Positions 51,559 to 63,719 of a DNA stretch of 64,000 nucleotides are shown here, piece by piece; within the stretch, counting starts at the first letter, position 1; every line of letters starts with the position of its first letter. Both the position numbers and the translations under genes were made by a program. The notes under the pieces are model-generated. The model did no database searches and was not told the DNA's origin. It saw nothing but the letters and a program-made list of their open reading frames with translations. Source of the stretch: Ampelomyces quisqualis (taxonomy: Eukaryota > Ascomycota > Dothideomycetes > Pleosporales > Phaeosphaeriaceae); contig JAGTXZ010000002.1 of NCBI GenBank assembly GCA_018398575.1, positions 1,180,501 through 1,244,500 on the forward strand, in the 5' to 3' direction.

Positions 51559-52042
51559 TGTGGAAGAAAAGTTGTGAATTTACCCTGTGATTTGATTAGC
51601 GAGTGTACACGTTAATGTATTGCGAAAGTACTGCAGTTGCTGTGTTCGTGAGTAAAGAGGATTTGGTTTGGGTTGCCGTTTGAGAGCTTGCTGTGGTCCG
51701 TGCCCGACCAAGCCACACTAGTGGTTGCCTGGGGCTTGCCTATTGGGCGGAAAGGCGCAATATAACTTGATCCTTGACCCACAAAAATTGTACATTGTCT
51801 TTGAGTTAGACTCGAGCCAAGGTGAATGACTGTTACACATATTTACTTCCTACATTTTGACTATTTCTGATCTAGATACTGCCGGTGGCTGGCTTCCAAA
51901 ATGCAGCACTACGCATTGTGCACTTTGACCTTTCTCTCGCTCTCGCATCTAATGTTCTTCTCCAACACATGAACCACGAACTAAACCCAAACGCCGAGTA
52001 GACCGCCGAATCCGTAAATGTACACAGTAAACACAAGCCCAC
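51559..52042. other. Intergenic between Mex67-like and ERV46
   Basis: 484 bp. Holds the promoter of the Mex67-like gene and the ERV46 3' UTR. Nothing else seen. Confidence 0.5.
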
Positions 52043-53490
52043 TTACTGCGAGTGGATCTTCTTGATCTTGTTGACACCCTCATACAGCGCGCGGTCGATT
52101 GCAGCAGCGACAGTAAGTGTACCGCCGACGACAGCGCAAAGTCCCACAAGGAAGCCAGAGAACGACTTCTCGCGCACTTCTCGGTTGATGACTTTCATAG
52201 GCGAAATGTCCTGCATCGATGTTAGTCTACCATATTTCACGGCCTTCCAATGAGCTCCAACGGCGTGGTGCGTGACTTACATAAGAGAAGAAAACCCCAG
52301 GAATACCACCCCTGGCGTGAATGCGCTCCTTGTGGCCCTCTTCCTCGTCAGTGCCACCAGCAAGACTTCTTTTATGGCTAGTGACCGAGTACTGATGTGT
52401 CTCAATGCTGCCCTTGTAGTTCCCGTCAATGGTAGCACCAAGAAGCTCGTCGTGCTTGGAGGGTCGTGAGGTTTCCTTCTCCCAGCCAAGGGGCAGGTAA
52501 GCAGTAGAGACCACCTTGACAAAATACATGTAATTGTAAGCCTTTTCAGTAGTGGCCTGCTCTGTATTGTCGAGCGGGTTGACGTGGTGGCTAGTCCATC
52601 CACCGGGACCAGTGTTCTGGTGCTTCTTCTGCATGTCCGAAATGACTTCCTCGCTCAATTGAGGGCCAAATCGCAGGTGGTGAATCTTGTGTGTGAAAGT
52701 GTGCGAGTACTCATCCTTGAAGTAGTTCTCCAAGTCGTGTACGTGCATGTTGCCGGTCGAGAAGGACTTTCCAGGAGCAATGTGGAAGTTGCCGACAACC
52801 TTGTTGACTTGGATGCTGCCCTCAAGACGGCAACCCTCCTGTCGTTGCGCGTCGAGGTGTTCGGCGTAATGTTCGCGCTCGCACTGCTCCACGCCCTCAC
52901 CACGACCGAAAGACCACGATATCGAGGCGTATGCGTCGCGGACGTCGTCACAGGTATTACAGCAGCCCGCCTTGACAGCGTTGGTTGGAGAAGGCGCACC
53001 GTAACATTCTCCGCAGTATTCCGGGTCCAGGTGCTGGGCTTCGTCCTTGTGTCTAAACACGGGTTAGTGCCTCCATCACTTGCACGCTCGCGGCGCCATC
53101 GTCAGAGCCAACTCACAACTCCAAGGCCGTGGTCGAAATAACGGCGCTGCCGTCAATCTCAGGAGCCAGTCGGACCTTGTTGATGCCGTGCGTGACGCCC
53201 ATCTGCAGCTCCCCAGACACATCCATGACATCGAGCGTGATCAATTCGCAGGGAATGCGCGGGAACGTAATGTTCAAGCTGATCTCCATGCGCTCTCCTC
53301 TCCCCTTGTCGACAACTAGCTCTGGCCGTACCGTCACTCTTCGGTAGTCGGCCCACTCGCCCCACGTCAACCAGAATATCACCAGTAAGCTCGCTATCGT
53401 GACGATGCCGCCGGACGTGGTGCGCACGCGCGCATCCTCGACCGTCTTGGTGAAGGCATCGAGCCTTGTAAATCGGGATTTGGCGGGCAT
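52043..53490 (-). CDS. ERV46: ER-Golgi vesicle protein Erv46 (ERGIC3 homologue)
   Basis: 437 aa, minus strand, exons 53117-53490, 52281-53052, 52043-52210. With Erv41 it forms the COPII/COPI-cycling complex that retrieves ER residents. N-terminal cytosolic LDAFTKTVEDARVRTTSGGIVTI runs into membrane segment 1 (about 29-46). The lumenal domain contains the family cysteines CGECYGA...CCNTCDDV, EGCRLEGSIQVNKVVGNFHIAPG and NPLDN. Exon 3 carries SPMKV..., membrane segment 2 (FLVGLCAVVGGTLTVAAAIDRALY) and a short basic tail KIKKIHSQ. The family usually ends with a short cytosolic sorting tail as here. Splices restore LELHKDE and FFSYDISPM in frame. Confidence 0.93.
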
Positions 53491-53964
53491 CGTGGTGTAC
53501 GCCTACTGCGCAGTAGGGGAGAGACAGGATAAGTATGGCTTGGGGGTGAAGCGTGCCTCAGCAAGGTAGCCCGGCGCTTGCGCTCTTACTTGCCCTGGCC
53601 AGGTAGAGAAGGAATGTATAGCACTCTTAGTGCCAAAGCAGCCGCAGGATCATTGTACCAGAGAAGTGAAAACAGGGTGTGCAAGACAAACGCGTGGGCG
53701 ATGCGACAACTCGGCTCTAAAGGACAACTAAACAGTATGCGATGGAACATTAGTTCCCGCAGCACGCTAATGACTAGCGCACGTGGCACTCGAACACCAA
53801 CTGGCAACAGGGCTGCAGACTGCGGCGCTCGTTTCAACCACAGCTAAGTAAACTTGGACAATGTATCTAGGTGATATTCTTCAAGCCTGAGCTATTGATA
53901 GAGATACGCTATGCTCTTCCCATTTCCCCAAGGCTCATGCGCCACATGCCCATTCGTACACCTT
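53491..53964. other. Intergenic between ERV46 and the PX-domain gene
   Basis: 474 bp with the ERV46 promoter and the 3' UTR of the next minus-strand gene. Nothing else recognised. Confidence 0.5.
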
Positions 53965-56900
53965 CTACTGAGCAAGCACGCCACGCAGCATGGTAACAAA
54001 GCTGGGGCTAAGCTTGTACAGCTCCTCGATCTGTGGCTTCTTTGGCTCTCCAGCTTTCCGCCTCAGTTTCTCCGCTGTTTGTGCACGCTTCTTCCGTTCT
54101 GCTTCTATCGGATCCGCAATGTCCTCATCATCCATATCTTCGTCCAGCTCCGAGTCAGTAGCATCATCGTCGAGTTCGAGATCTTGTAGATCGAGCTGTT
54201 TCCAAATTAGGTAACAATATCGTCTGTTGGAAGGACTGCCGCATACCTCGTTCAAGCCAAAGTCACTCGACTTAAAACCGGCCATGCCGCCGCCCATGCC
54301 ATCTGGTTCATCGCCGGCACTGGCCATCTTCTGCCTCGTCTTGTCTGAATGCCACTTCTTCCTCGCTGTTTGCCATCTGATGAGGCTGTTGATTTCCTTC
54401 GTCGCCTTCCTCTTGTCGATCAGGCCTGCATCTATGCCTCCCTGAACAAGCGCGTTCATGTCTAGTTTGCCTCCACCACCTGGTCCATGTCTCAAAAATT
54501 CGAGAATGCCTTCTAGCCAGCCCATGAGCTGATCAAACAGCCCATTGTCATGAAGATGCACTTCGTGTACGAACTTGTAGAAATTGTCCTCGTGTCGGGC
54601 ACACAGGTCAATGAAAGCCTGTACTGTTTGGTTCGGATCTGCCGAGATCTCTTGACGCTGGCAGGCTTCAATCGTCTTGATCGTGTCGTCGACGAACATG
54701 GCAAAATCTGTGATGCTGTTGTATACGTTTGCGGACTTGTAGACGCGGACGAGTGGCTCATAGAAGATGGTGAAGAGATCACGGAAGAGCTGTAGTGTTG
54801 TGGGCTGTAAAAGTGTTAGCTTCAAGACGTATGGCAGAATTCTCAGTTCCTCACCTCTTCGATGATTTGAAGCATCATCAGCTTATCTCGTTGCCTTAAG
54901 CATAGCTTGAGATACTGCTTCAGATGTGCAAACAGCTCTGCACCTTGCCTGAATTCCTTGTCGATTGGTCCAGCAGCTACCGTTGTGAGGTTACTGCGAC
55001 TGCTAGTCCCCCGGCTCAATCTACCGGGTCTCGTGTTTTCTACCGCGTTGTTCCACGCAACGTATGCGTTGAACACTTTTCCAACCTGCTGTGAGCTCAA
55101 CTCTGGCTTGAAGAGATCAGATCGAAGAATCGTGATCACAACATCCACGTCTTCGTTGATCGCTTCTTGTCGTATGAGTCCTTTGATTTCTTCATCTGCC
55201 TGAGCGTATGCCTTGATCTTCGCGCAGAGGACATCGTCTTTAATCTTGGTTGATGCCAGCGTATCAATAGACTTCTGCACAGAGTTGACTCCGTCGTGAA
55301 TGGCCATACCGAATATACGTTGCAGCAGCGAGCGTGCTCCAAAAGGCTGTGCAAGGAAAAGATCCAGCACGCCGCTCATGACAGCCGCCGGATTGGCTAT
55401 CCGAATGACGTTCTTGAGCACACCGTAGGGTACAAGCGAATGTATCCGCTTCAGTTGCGCGAAAAGTTCTGGGGAGTTATCTTCTGCGAGAAAGAGATGG
55501 TAGATGGTAGCCGCAATCTCTATCCGCAGCCATTCGGCGAACTTTTGGTACTCGGGTTTGAGCTCTCTGATGGTATTCCTAGTCTTGATCTCCGCAAAGA
55601 GATTCGTGAGTCCATTAGCTTCCACAATCTCCCGTCTGAACTTCTCCATGTGAATGTCGAGTTCGGCAGCTCGTTTCCGCGCAACCTCGTAAAATTGCTT
55701 CTGTTCTTGTATTCTCTTCGCATCCATCTCTTCCCGTCGTTCAATATCTTCCATTTCCTCCTCGTTGACTTCGATAGGATCGTGGGTGAGGAAGTCTGCC
55801 ATTGCATTTGACTGTGCTATCCTTTCGTTGTGGAGGAAATTGCGGAGGAACGCGCGAAGTGAGACACGTTGTACTTCTCTGTACAATTTACGCGATTGTT
55901 TGAAAGCCGAGTGTTCGCCTGATGCTCTTGGAGACCTGGGCTTGCCAAGCGATGCCTGGGAGCTGTTCCTCCTATGACCGCCGCCAAAGATGTAGCTCCT
56001 CAGACCTCCGCCACTGCTCTCTGTAGGTTCTGGAGGCGGTGGCCCTTGTGTAGACGCCGAAGAAATAGAACTTGCGTCATCGTCGTCGGCGTTCGAGGAT
56101 TGGAGAAGGCCATCCTTCTTGTTCTTTCGCGGAAGTGGGGGGAGCACTTTGCCTGGTAGCTCCAGGCGAATGCGTTTGTGAAGCTGCACAAAGTCTGCGT
56201 AACGTCGGCCGACATAGATATCTTTGCCATCACCCTGCTTCACACGGATGAGATATTCCTGTAGACGAGGGTCAGTCTAGCTCATGCTCTGGTCGGAGAC
56301 AAGTGCCTACGGCGTGTGTGTGGTATCGGAGATGCTTTTTGACAGAGGTAGTTCGCACACCCGAGATATTGACGTCCCAGCCGTTGATGGAGTGCCCACT
56401 CGGCGCATTCATGGTAAGTCCCTTCTCATTCGCCTGTCGATCCACAATCTCCATCTCTGCAAAGCGTATCCTCTCTTCGTAGCCGGATGCGGTGGGAACA
56501 CCGGAGACCATCATGAGTTCGACCAGTTTATGCGCCTTCAGGGCGAGTTTCCTTCGCTTTGTTTCTTCCAATCGGTCTTCGGACGACGAAATGTCTTTGC
56601 TCGCAAAGGACTCGAGGAACTGTTGGGCCGCGAGTCAACACGGCAACCCTGCCGACCGGGCATCCGCAGGACTTACAATCTGGAGTTTATCTTGCCAGAA
56701 CTCCTTCTCTTTCGCCTTGTCGAGGAACGGGAAATTCCGCACATGGTGGACGAAGATGTATCTGAGGAGGGGCAGCTCGGAATCCTCAGGCGCAACCTCC
56801 CCCGCATCGGAGCGGAAAGGTGCACCAAAGCGCTGCAGGGCGGTGGGCGTGTTGAGTTCGCCAATCTCGTACTTGGTTTGCTGGGAGATGAGTTCGCGCT

Positions 56901-57170
56901 TCAGGTCTGCATGCGCGTCAGTATCGCTCGAGGCTGCGAATGGCGGTGGTGCATACAATGCTCCTGCTTGCCGGTCAGGATGGAGCCCTCTGGCGGCACC
57001 GACATGGTGGAGAACTTGGAGTAGGTCGTATCAGCTCGCGCCAAAGGAGCCGGGCGCTCTGCACTCGAGGCATTGGAGCCTTCGAGGTGCGCGACTGGTG
57101 GTTGGGCTGCCATGGTGGTTGGTTCTGTCGCTCCGTTGAGCTGGATGGAAGGTGGGGGGTCTGTGGACAT
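53965..57170 (-). CDS. PX-domain protein with DUF3818 (yeast Lec1/YPR097w type)
   Basis: 981 aa, minus strand, exons 56957-57170, 56677-56906, 56311-56619, 54855-56258, 54247-54804, 53965-54195. Resembles the fungal PX/PXB proteins, of which yeast Lec1 affects lipid and ergosterol distribution. Residues about 72-150 are the PX-associated block (LKRELISQQTKYEIGELNTP, LRYIFVHHVRNFPFLDKAKE). About 220-290 is the PX domain: WDVNISGVRTTSVKKHLRYHTHAEYLIRV, YVGRRYADFVQLHKRI, LPPLPRKNKK. The DUF3818 region follows (RKLYREVQRVSLRAFLRNFLHN and long helices), ending LSPSFVTMLRGVLAQ. Intron 5 (54196-54246) is 51 nt and open, so it may be retained, adding 17 residues. Confidence 0.85.
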
Positions 57171-57946
57171 TAGGAAAAGGCAGGAAAAAGGCAGGAAACA
57201 AAGGCGGCGGGCAGGATCTAGGACTAGTAGTCTGGATGCTGGCTGCCCGGACCCTGCAGAGGAAGTACTATCGACGCGTGCTGTATGACGGCAGCGGGTC
57301 CTGTGGCTGGTGCTCTGAATTAGATGGCAACATGCTAGTGCCGGGCGCCCACTTCAAACTTCAACTTTGACCGTGTATACACAACCTCCAAAGACGACGA
57401 ATGCAGAGCTTGTCGCTGAGGCAGGTGCAGTGACGCAACCGTCGCATGGCGCAGTCAGCCACGGCAACTAGCGTCGCGCAAAGGAACACACGGCATGCCT
57501 GCGAGCTTGGCAGACACGCCGTCGTCGAGAAATCATTCGGGCCTTCGAGCGTCGCGTCATGCCATGTCAATGACTCTGGGGTACGACCACATGTGATTTT
57601 CTTCGACGTGAATCTATCTAGCTGGGCCAAGTTCACTTGGAAGAGACATACAGACAAACTGGCAACGCCGCACAGTGTGCTCGGTTTCCTTGGTTTCAAC
57701 AATCATTTTGATTCTTTTTACTACCCTTCACTATCAGACTTTATCGGAAATATGCGAACCGCCTTGGAGAAAACGCCATTCTGATTTGACATGGATGAGG
57801 AAGGCAAACCGTCTTACATGGCCCGGAAAGGAAAACCCCGATCCCAACGCCTAGTCCATAACCTACACATACATTTCTCCCTGGTTATAGCTCGGAGCAA
57901 GGGCATGCTTACTCGCTGAACAGCATCTTGGCATGTCCTGCGACAC
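57171..57946. other. Intergenic upstream of the PX-domain gene
   Basis: 776 bp. Promoter of the PX-domain gene and 3' UTR of Ars2-like. The 112-codon plus frame at 57446 lacks any resemblance and is not accepted. Confidence 0.5.
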
Positions 57947-60516
57947 TCAGTAGTTGAGCTCTCCGCTACCACCTCCGCCAACCGCATCAAGATCTTCGTA
58001 GCTCTTGATCGAGCGGCCCTGAGTGGACTGCACAGGACCCGGTCCACCGTCACCGTATCGCTGGGCCCCGGGCCTGCCACCACGTGGGGGAGGTGTGAGG
58101 CGGCCATTGGCACCGTTGGGTCGGTTGCGGCCATCCCGGTTCTGTCTGTCGTATGGGCCTGTTCGATTATTGTTGAACCGACCACCTCTTCGCACAGGTC
58201 CGCCTTGACGATCATCGTGGGCACCGTTTGGATCCCAGTTGCCCATGGCAGGATTGAACATGCCTCCCATGTTCATGCCGTTCTGCATCCCGTTACCCGC
58301 TAGACCCATGTTCATGCTGGCCAAGTTGAAGCCTCGTGGCGTGCCAGTGGCTTGAACGTGGTTGCCCATTGGGAAGTGGCCATTGCTATTGGCATCACTT
58401 CGTGACGGCGCAATGTGAGCAGGATCCACGACGTACGAGTTCACAAGGCGCAGCTATATTTGGTCAGTGAGGTGAATCATGGGACTCAGGGAAATCTACT
58501 CACATCCTTCTCAAGCTTCTCAAGCCATTCAGGGTGGCGCTTTTCCACGTGCTTACGCCAGAAATGCTGGCCCTTGAAGAGCTTAGTGCATTCAGGGACT
58601 TTACAGCGCCACTTGGACTCATCCTCTTGCTTGACGTATCGTGACATCTCGTCTTCGATTGCTTCCTCCAGTGGCTTACCACCGAGCTTTCGGATGTCGA
58701 CATTCTCGGGCTCGAGCAGCTGTAGGAGTTTCTCCTCATACGTCTTGACCCAGTTGAAGGCTCGCTGAAGCTGTTGTTGATTTTTGCCACTCATCTTGAC
58801 TGGCTTCCGCTCTTCAACAGGGCTGTCGCCGTTGGCTTCTGCGTCGCCCTGAGCCTCTTGCTTGCGGTACGGGAAAGCTTCGCCATTGGCCGTAGCCCTT
58901 GCAGTGGCCTTTGCAGCCGTTGTAAGGCTGGCACGGGGTCGTCGAAGATGTCCACCAGCACACTTGCGGATCAGCTCGTGAACCGAATCGCTCTCAAACA
59001 CGCAGAAGAAGCAGAAGTTGTATACGCGGCGCAGGTACTCGATCAAAAGATCAAGCTTTTTCTTCCTGACCAGAAGCTCCTCATCGTCGACCTCGTCATC
59101 AAATGCGCCTTCGTCGTCTTCCATAGCCTCGTCTTCCCCCTCTTCCAGATCTTCTGGATCCCGCTCCTTCTTGATGGGGGCCGGAGCGTTTGCTGGGGGT
59201 TGGAGCCAGCCTTTGGAGCGAAGTTCGTCGACGCGCTGTTCAATTTTTGTTGCGCCGTCCACTTCACCAAACTGCTCCTCGTGATCGGTCTTTAGATCGC
59301 TGTCCAATTTCCGCACCAAACGCTCAGCGAGCTCGAGATCGCGCTCAATCCGCTCGGGGGCAGAGAACAGGTCCCAGAGTGCCTTCTTGCGGGGAGCGGC
59401 GGGCGGTTCGTGAATGCCAACGTGGCACGTGAAGTTCCCGCGCAGGTCGTCGTTGACTGTCTTGCCATTGAGAGCCTCAAGCGCCTTTTGGGCGGTGCCC
59501 AGTGGAACTACAGGCTTTGAGTCAATCGAGCATTCTTCTCCGTCTTCATCGCGCTCATCGCCACGGTCGTCAACTGTCATTACATGCTCGTCGTCGGGAT
59601 GAAGAATAACCCAGCCGATGCGATGGCACTTTTTGAGCGGATTCGGGTCGCTCATGCTCAGCCACTTGAACCCACCAGGCCCATCACCAAGGTGCTCCTT
59701 GCAAAATTCTTCTACCTTTTCACGGTTGACAGTAGGCGCAATGGTCTTGATCAGTAGTGTGGGCTGGAAGGCAGATTCATCGCGTATTTCACCGCCCTTG
59801 CAAGGCACCAGGTCGCCTACGCCTAGGACCTCATTTGCCGATGTGGTCTCGCCCTCTTCCTTCTCGACAATGCCACCAGCACCGTTGGAATCGTTCTTAT
59901 AGATGCCCTCGAGGGTAAACTCGTCGAAGTAGCCCTCGCTGAGTTGCCGCTCCCAGTTAGCATAGATGCCGTGTCGATGACCCTTCAATTTCTGCTTGAA
60001 GGCTTGATCGTACTCAGGATCGTAGCGCTCCTTGAACCATTCTTCACCTTTGTGCTTGTCGACAAATGTCTTTGCCATCTGCACCTGCAGCTTCTCTTTG
60101 TACTCGTCGTAGGCGACTTGTATCTGCTCACGTTCCTTGCCTCGCTCCTCACGAGCCTCGCGTTCGCCTTTGAGGACGGGCTTTCTTCCACCATTTTTGG
60201 CGCGCTCTTTTTCTTCTTTAATTACCTGCTCGACGCGCCACCACTCTGCGAAAAAATTGAAGCCGACCTGGTATTCGAGCGTCATCGGGTTCGGGATGGG
60301 GTTGATCGTGAAAGTGGGCATGAAGTTATCTTGGCCAGGAACATAGCGATCTATGCCAGCCTGTACCGGCGGAGGAGAGGAGCGCCTTCGGTTGCCATCG
60401 CGACGCGGGGGAGGATGGTCGTAGTCGCGGGCACGATCGGGTTGGTAACGGTCGATGTTCTGGGGTGAGCGGGAGCGCCTTCTGCCCCTGCGATCTCCGG
60501 CAGCTGTCATTCGCAT
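57947..60516 (-). CDS. Ars2/Serrate-like RNA effector (Pir2 in fission yeast)
   Basis: 839 aa, minus strand, exons 58504-60516 and 57947-58453. Bridges the nuclear cap-binding complex to RNA decay, export and silencing factors. Arg/Ser/Pro-rich start (GRRRSRSPQN), then SERRATE/Ars2 N-terminal blocks: YEYQV-like LEYQVGFNFFAEWW, FVDKHKGEEWFKERYDPEYD, GIYANWERQLSEGYFDEF. An RRM-like middle (FQPTLLIKTIAPTVNREKVEEFC, GWVILHP, ALEALNGKTVNDDLRGNF) follows. Near the end of exon 1 is the C2H2 finger CKVPECTKLFKGQHFWRKHVEKRH. Exon 2 begins LRLVNSYVVDP and ends in an Arg/Gly-rich tail with SYEDLDAVGGGGSGELNY. All these match fungal Ars2. M at 60510 could also be the start. Confidence 0.9.
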
Positions 60517-61664
60517 GGTCAGTTGAGGTTCACAGGGTTCACAGTATGGAGCGGATGGAAGTGAGGGGTGGTTGAAAGGTAGCTAGAAAAGTAGCGCGAA
60601 AACGCGGTCGCAAGAGCTGCAGGTGAGAGCGCTCGGAACCGCCGCGGAACGCGTAACTAAGCTTAATCAAGACGGAAGTGAGGGGGAAATGGCTGCCTTA
60701 CGTGGTGGTGAGCGCCGTCTGTACGTGTCGACTGGTGGCCTCGAATCTTCGTGGACGGCACTGAAGTTTGTCAGCATGTCGCGTGCACCTGGACAGCTTT
60801 CAATGAGCGCACCTATACGAGTCCATGGTGGCGATCTGTAGAATGTACAGAGCAGAGTACTGTTGGAGAGGACGTGAGTGAGAGGTGGGCGGAGGCCGGT
60901 GTAGCTCAGGGGAGTCGGAGAGTGCGCGCTGAGTCAGTCATGGACCCGGCGCAATGTCGATCTGCTTGCTCAGGTTCGCAATCACGATGGGCGATGGCGG
61001 TGGTTGTGTGTTTAACGATAGACAATCAAGGCGGGTAGCTGTTTGCCATGAAGGCCTCGTGTCAGAGAAGGAGCTTATGAGTGACAAGACGTTGTGAACA
61101 GGATTAGTAGAGACAAGAGTGCGGGTGAAGAAGATTGTGACAAGAAGATAGCCGCGGCCGATGCGATTGAGCGCATGCGAGCCGCGCCGGGAGAAGAGAC
61201 GTGCGGAGAGGCATGGTCGCAGGAGGATAGGCAGAGCGCTGAGTTGCGCGGACAAAGCTTGGGAGCTGTGGAGATAGCTCGGCAAGAAGGGGAGAATTAC
61301 CAACAAGAGGGTGCGGAAAAGACGAGATATGGATGCACTCACAGTGTGCTGAAGTGTCCCCCCGGCCGAAGATGCGCAGTGGGGATGGGAGATGGTGAGA
61401 GGAAGGGTGGTCGTCGCGCAGCTGCGACTGGACACCCCGACGGCGCCTGAGACGGGACTAGTGCTGCTCTTGAGTGGCTGGAACACACGGAGGGTACGGA
61501 GAACGGCAAGTGGGTCGAGCGCGTTATACTCGTGACAGGCCGACGCATGATTGGGCGACGTCCTGTTACGTACGCAGACTCCTCTTGGAGGGACGACAAG
61601 ACTGCCATGTTGACAGCGTCAGCACAACCTTGGAAGATTGTTACCCGGGAAAGCAGTTCACAAA
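60517..61664. other. Divergent promoter region, no gene supported
   Basis: 1.15 kb between the Ars2 and TspO start codons. Long overlapping frames on both strands (60938-61486 minus, 61094-61450 plus) result from the lack of stops in GC-rich DNA; neither resembles a protein family. Confidence 0.45.
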
Positions 61665-62318
61665 ATGACGTCCTACATTCCCTCCCTGACCCTACCGAGC
61701 TTTCTGCTCTCGAATCCTGCTGCGGCGATCCTGCTCCCAGTTGCCTGTGGTACAGCTGTTGGGTTCTCTATCAGTCGTACGACCGCTCCCACCGCCCAAA
61801 AGACTTTGCTCATCTCCTCCTAGCAAGTGATACACAACAACAGTATCGGACCCTCAAACAGCCTCCTCTACACCCTCCCGGCTATGTTTTTGGACCAGTA
61901 TGGACCGCTCTTTATGCTACCATGGGCTACACTGCCTACCGCGCCTGGACCACAGGTGCAGCCTCCGTTAACCCTGGAACCATTGCCCTCGCCAAGCAGG
62001 GTGCGACACTCTACAGCATCCAGCTCGCCTTGAACCTACTCTGGACTCCGTTGTACTTTGCCTTGGGACGCCCAATTGCCGCGACCGTCGACATTCTTGC
62101 TCTTGGTGGCACTGTCGGCTATCTAGCTTACATCTGGGGCCAGGTTGACCCTGTATGCGGATGGCTGCTTGCCCCATATCTAGCTTGGCTCGGCTTTGCT
62201 ACATACCTTTGTGTAAGTTGCTTAGATAAGATGGACCATGACAGTTCTGACTATTGGGTAGGTTGGAAGTGGCTATCTGAACAACTGGGATTTCAAGACG
62301 GCTCTGAAGAAGAACTAA
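61665..62318 (+). CDS. TspO/MBR (peripheral benzodiazepine receptor-like) membrane protein
   Basis: 185 aa from exons 61665-61776, 61824-62212, 62262-62318. Five-helix tryptophan-rich sensory protein family that binds tetrapyrroles and sterols; in eukaryotes usually mitochondrial outer membrane or ER/Golgi. Helix 1: LLSNPAAAILLPVACGTAVGF; then LKQPPLHPPGYVFGPVWTALYATMGYTAYRAW, the family's most conserved part; LNLLWTPLYFALG; GWLLAPYLAWLGFATYLC. The last intron (62213-62261) must be spliced to give VGSGYLNNWDFKTALKKN, the expected TspO end; reading on in the other frame gives a false tail. The first splice rebuilds SISPSDTQQQYRTL. Confidence 0.9.
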
Positions 62319-62732
62319 TACTGCCTCGTCCAAATGAGCAAATGTACTGACAGTGTAAACACATCATCAGGGTAGCAATACTAGGCTAAGTCTATGCTTC
62401 TGTTGACCGCATATCTTGCTTAATGATGTGCTCGGAATTATGCGTTTTCTTGCACGGTTCGGAAAGCATTTGTCACGACATATTCTTGGGTTGAAAGTGG
62501 CTGCAATCAGTGATTCTCGAGGAAGCGGGCTAGAGGAAGTTGCGCATCTGTACGGCACTCCGCTCTTTCGTTTTGAGCACGTACTTAGCTTCTCGACTAC
62601 GTGGCGCTTCGCGCTACCCGTTTCTCCTCCCAAGCATTCCTATGCTCTCACATGACTCTACGTATTATAACCGTCGTCGGCGAGTTAACTTACAGCGGTA
62701 GTATTCCATGCAAAGCATTCTATACGGAAATC
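62319..62732. other. Intergenic
   Basis: 414 bp between TspO and the next gene. In-frame ATGs at 62652 exist upstream of the chosen start of the next gene; otherwise nothing seen. Confidence 0.45.
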
Positions 62733-63719
62733 ATGGTCTCATGGGAGGAAAGGCTCGAAAAGACGCGCGAATCATGGAATCGAGGCAGCAAACGGCGAGG
62801 AGGACCGTTGTCTGGAGACGGCAAAAGGCGAAAAGAAGATACCGACATAAACAATCAGCCTGTTGGATTTCGACCATCCAGCTTACGCCATGTTCAATGC
62901 GCAGAAGATTGTGAAAAGAACGATCTGCCTACTGAAGCCGACGACAGCGAAGCTACGTTTGGCCAGAAGCTTGTTGCAGATGTAGCTGTGCAAGAGGCTA
63001 CTACAGATACACAGCAAATGGAGTAAGCATATTGGCCTACTTTCATCGCTGTTAGGGGCAATACTAATCCGCGTCTTAGCTGGCTCCCGTCCCCGTTCCT
63101 CCGCCTCGGCTCCAGTCTCCGAGCCAACTTCTACGGAGACGTAGCTAATCAAACCACGTTTCATTGCGGTACTCTCCTCGAATATATGCCGAAACATCTA
63201 ATATCAACCGATCGATTTTGCCAGGACGTATGCCCCAATGTGCCGACTATGTTGGCGTCTTATGGCGGCTCGATACACACGGGAATGGGCAGCGAAGTGA
63301 CGGTAATGTGCGGCCTATTACGATGCTTCTTTGCAAATATCTGGCCGATCCATGAAGAGGCCCGATGCTTACACGCATTCGAAAACTTCTATCTTTCGAT
63401 CCGAACGGTAGATGTGAGGGCCGACGGCCTGATGCCGATTTCGCCTTACGACGAGAAGTTATCCGCCATGTTTGCCAGTCTGCCACATCTCAAGCGCTTT
63501 GTGGTGGAGTGGGTGGTGGAACCTGGTGAGCGTGAACCAGTTACTACTCGGCTGGAAGAAGGGCTGAGACTTTTGCTTCAAATTGGTTACAAGGAGGACG
63601 TTGATCCGGAGATCTTTATAGTGACGGAAGGCGATTCCATGCAAAATCTTTTTGAGGAGGCGGATCGACAGGCTGGGCCCGAGGCTCGGAATTTGGTCAA
63701 GTACCCGCCGTGTCGTTGA
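62733..63719 (+). CDS. Hypothetical protein with basic N-terminus
   Basis: 309 aa from exons 62733-63022 and 63080-63719. No family recognised. N-terminal half is polar with nuclear-localisation-like clusters (RGSKRRGG, DGKRRKED). The intron (GTAAGC to CTTAG) joins QQMEDWLPSPFLRLGSSLRANFYGDV to TFHCGTLLEYMPKHL in frame, which is good support that the two frames belong together. The second half looks folded: FFANIWPIHEEARCLHAF, LPHLKRFVVEWVVEPGE, EEGLRLLLQIGY. This pattern (a list of residues, then a distance to a rim such as LPHLKRF) recalls fungal F-box-like proteins, but no F-box is visible. Start at 62652 is possible. Confidence 0.6.

Noticed and set aside
60938..61486. 182-codon minus frame and 118-codon plus frame between Ars2 and TspO
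   Set aside because: They overlap each other in GC-rich DNA; neither looks like a protein family.
62213..62350. TspO ending at 62350 in the continuing open frame
   Set aside because: The spliced frame gives GYLNNWDFKTALKKN, the expected TspO end; the open frame is coincidental.
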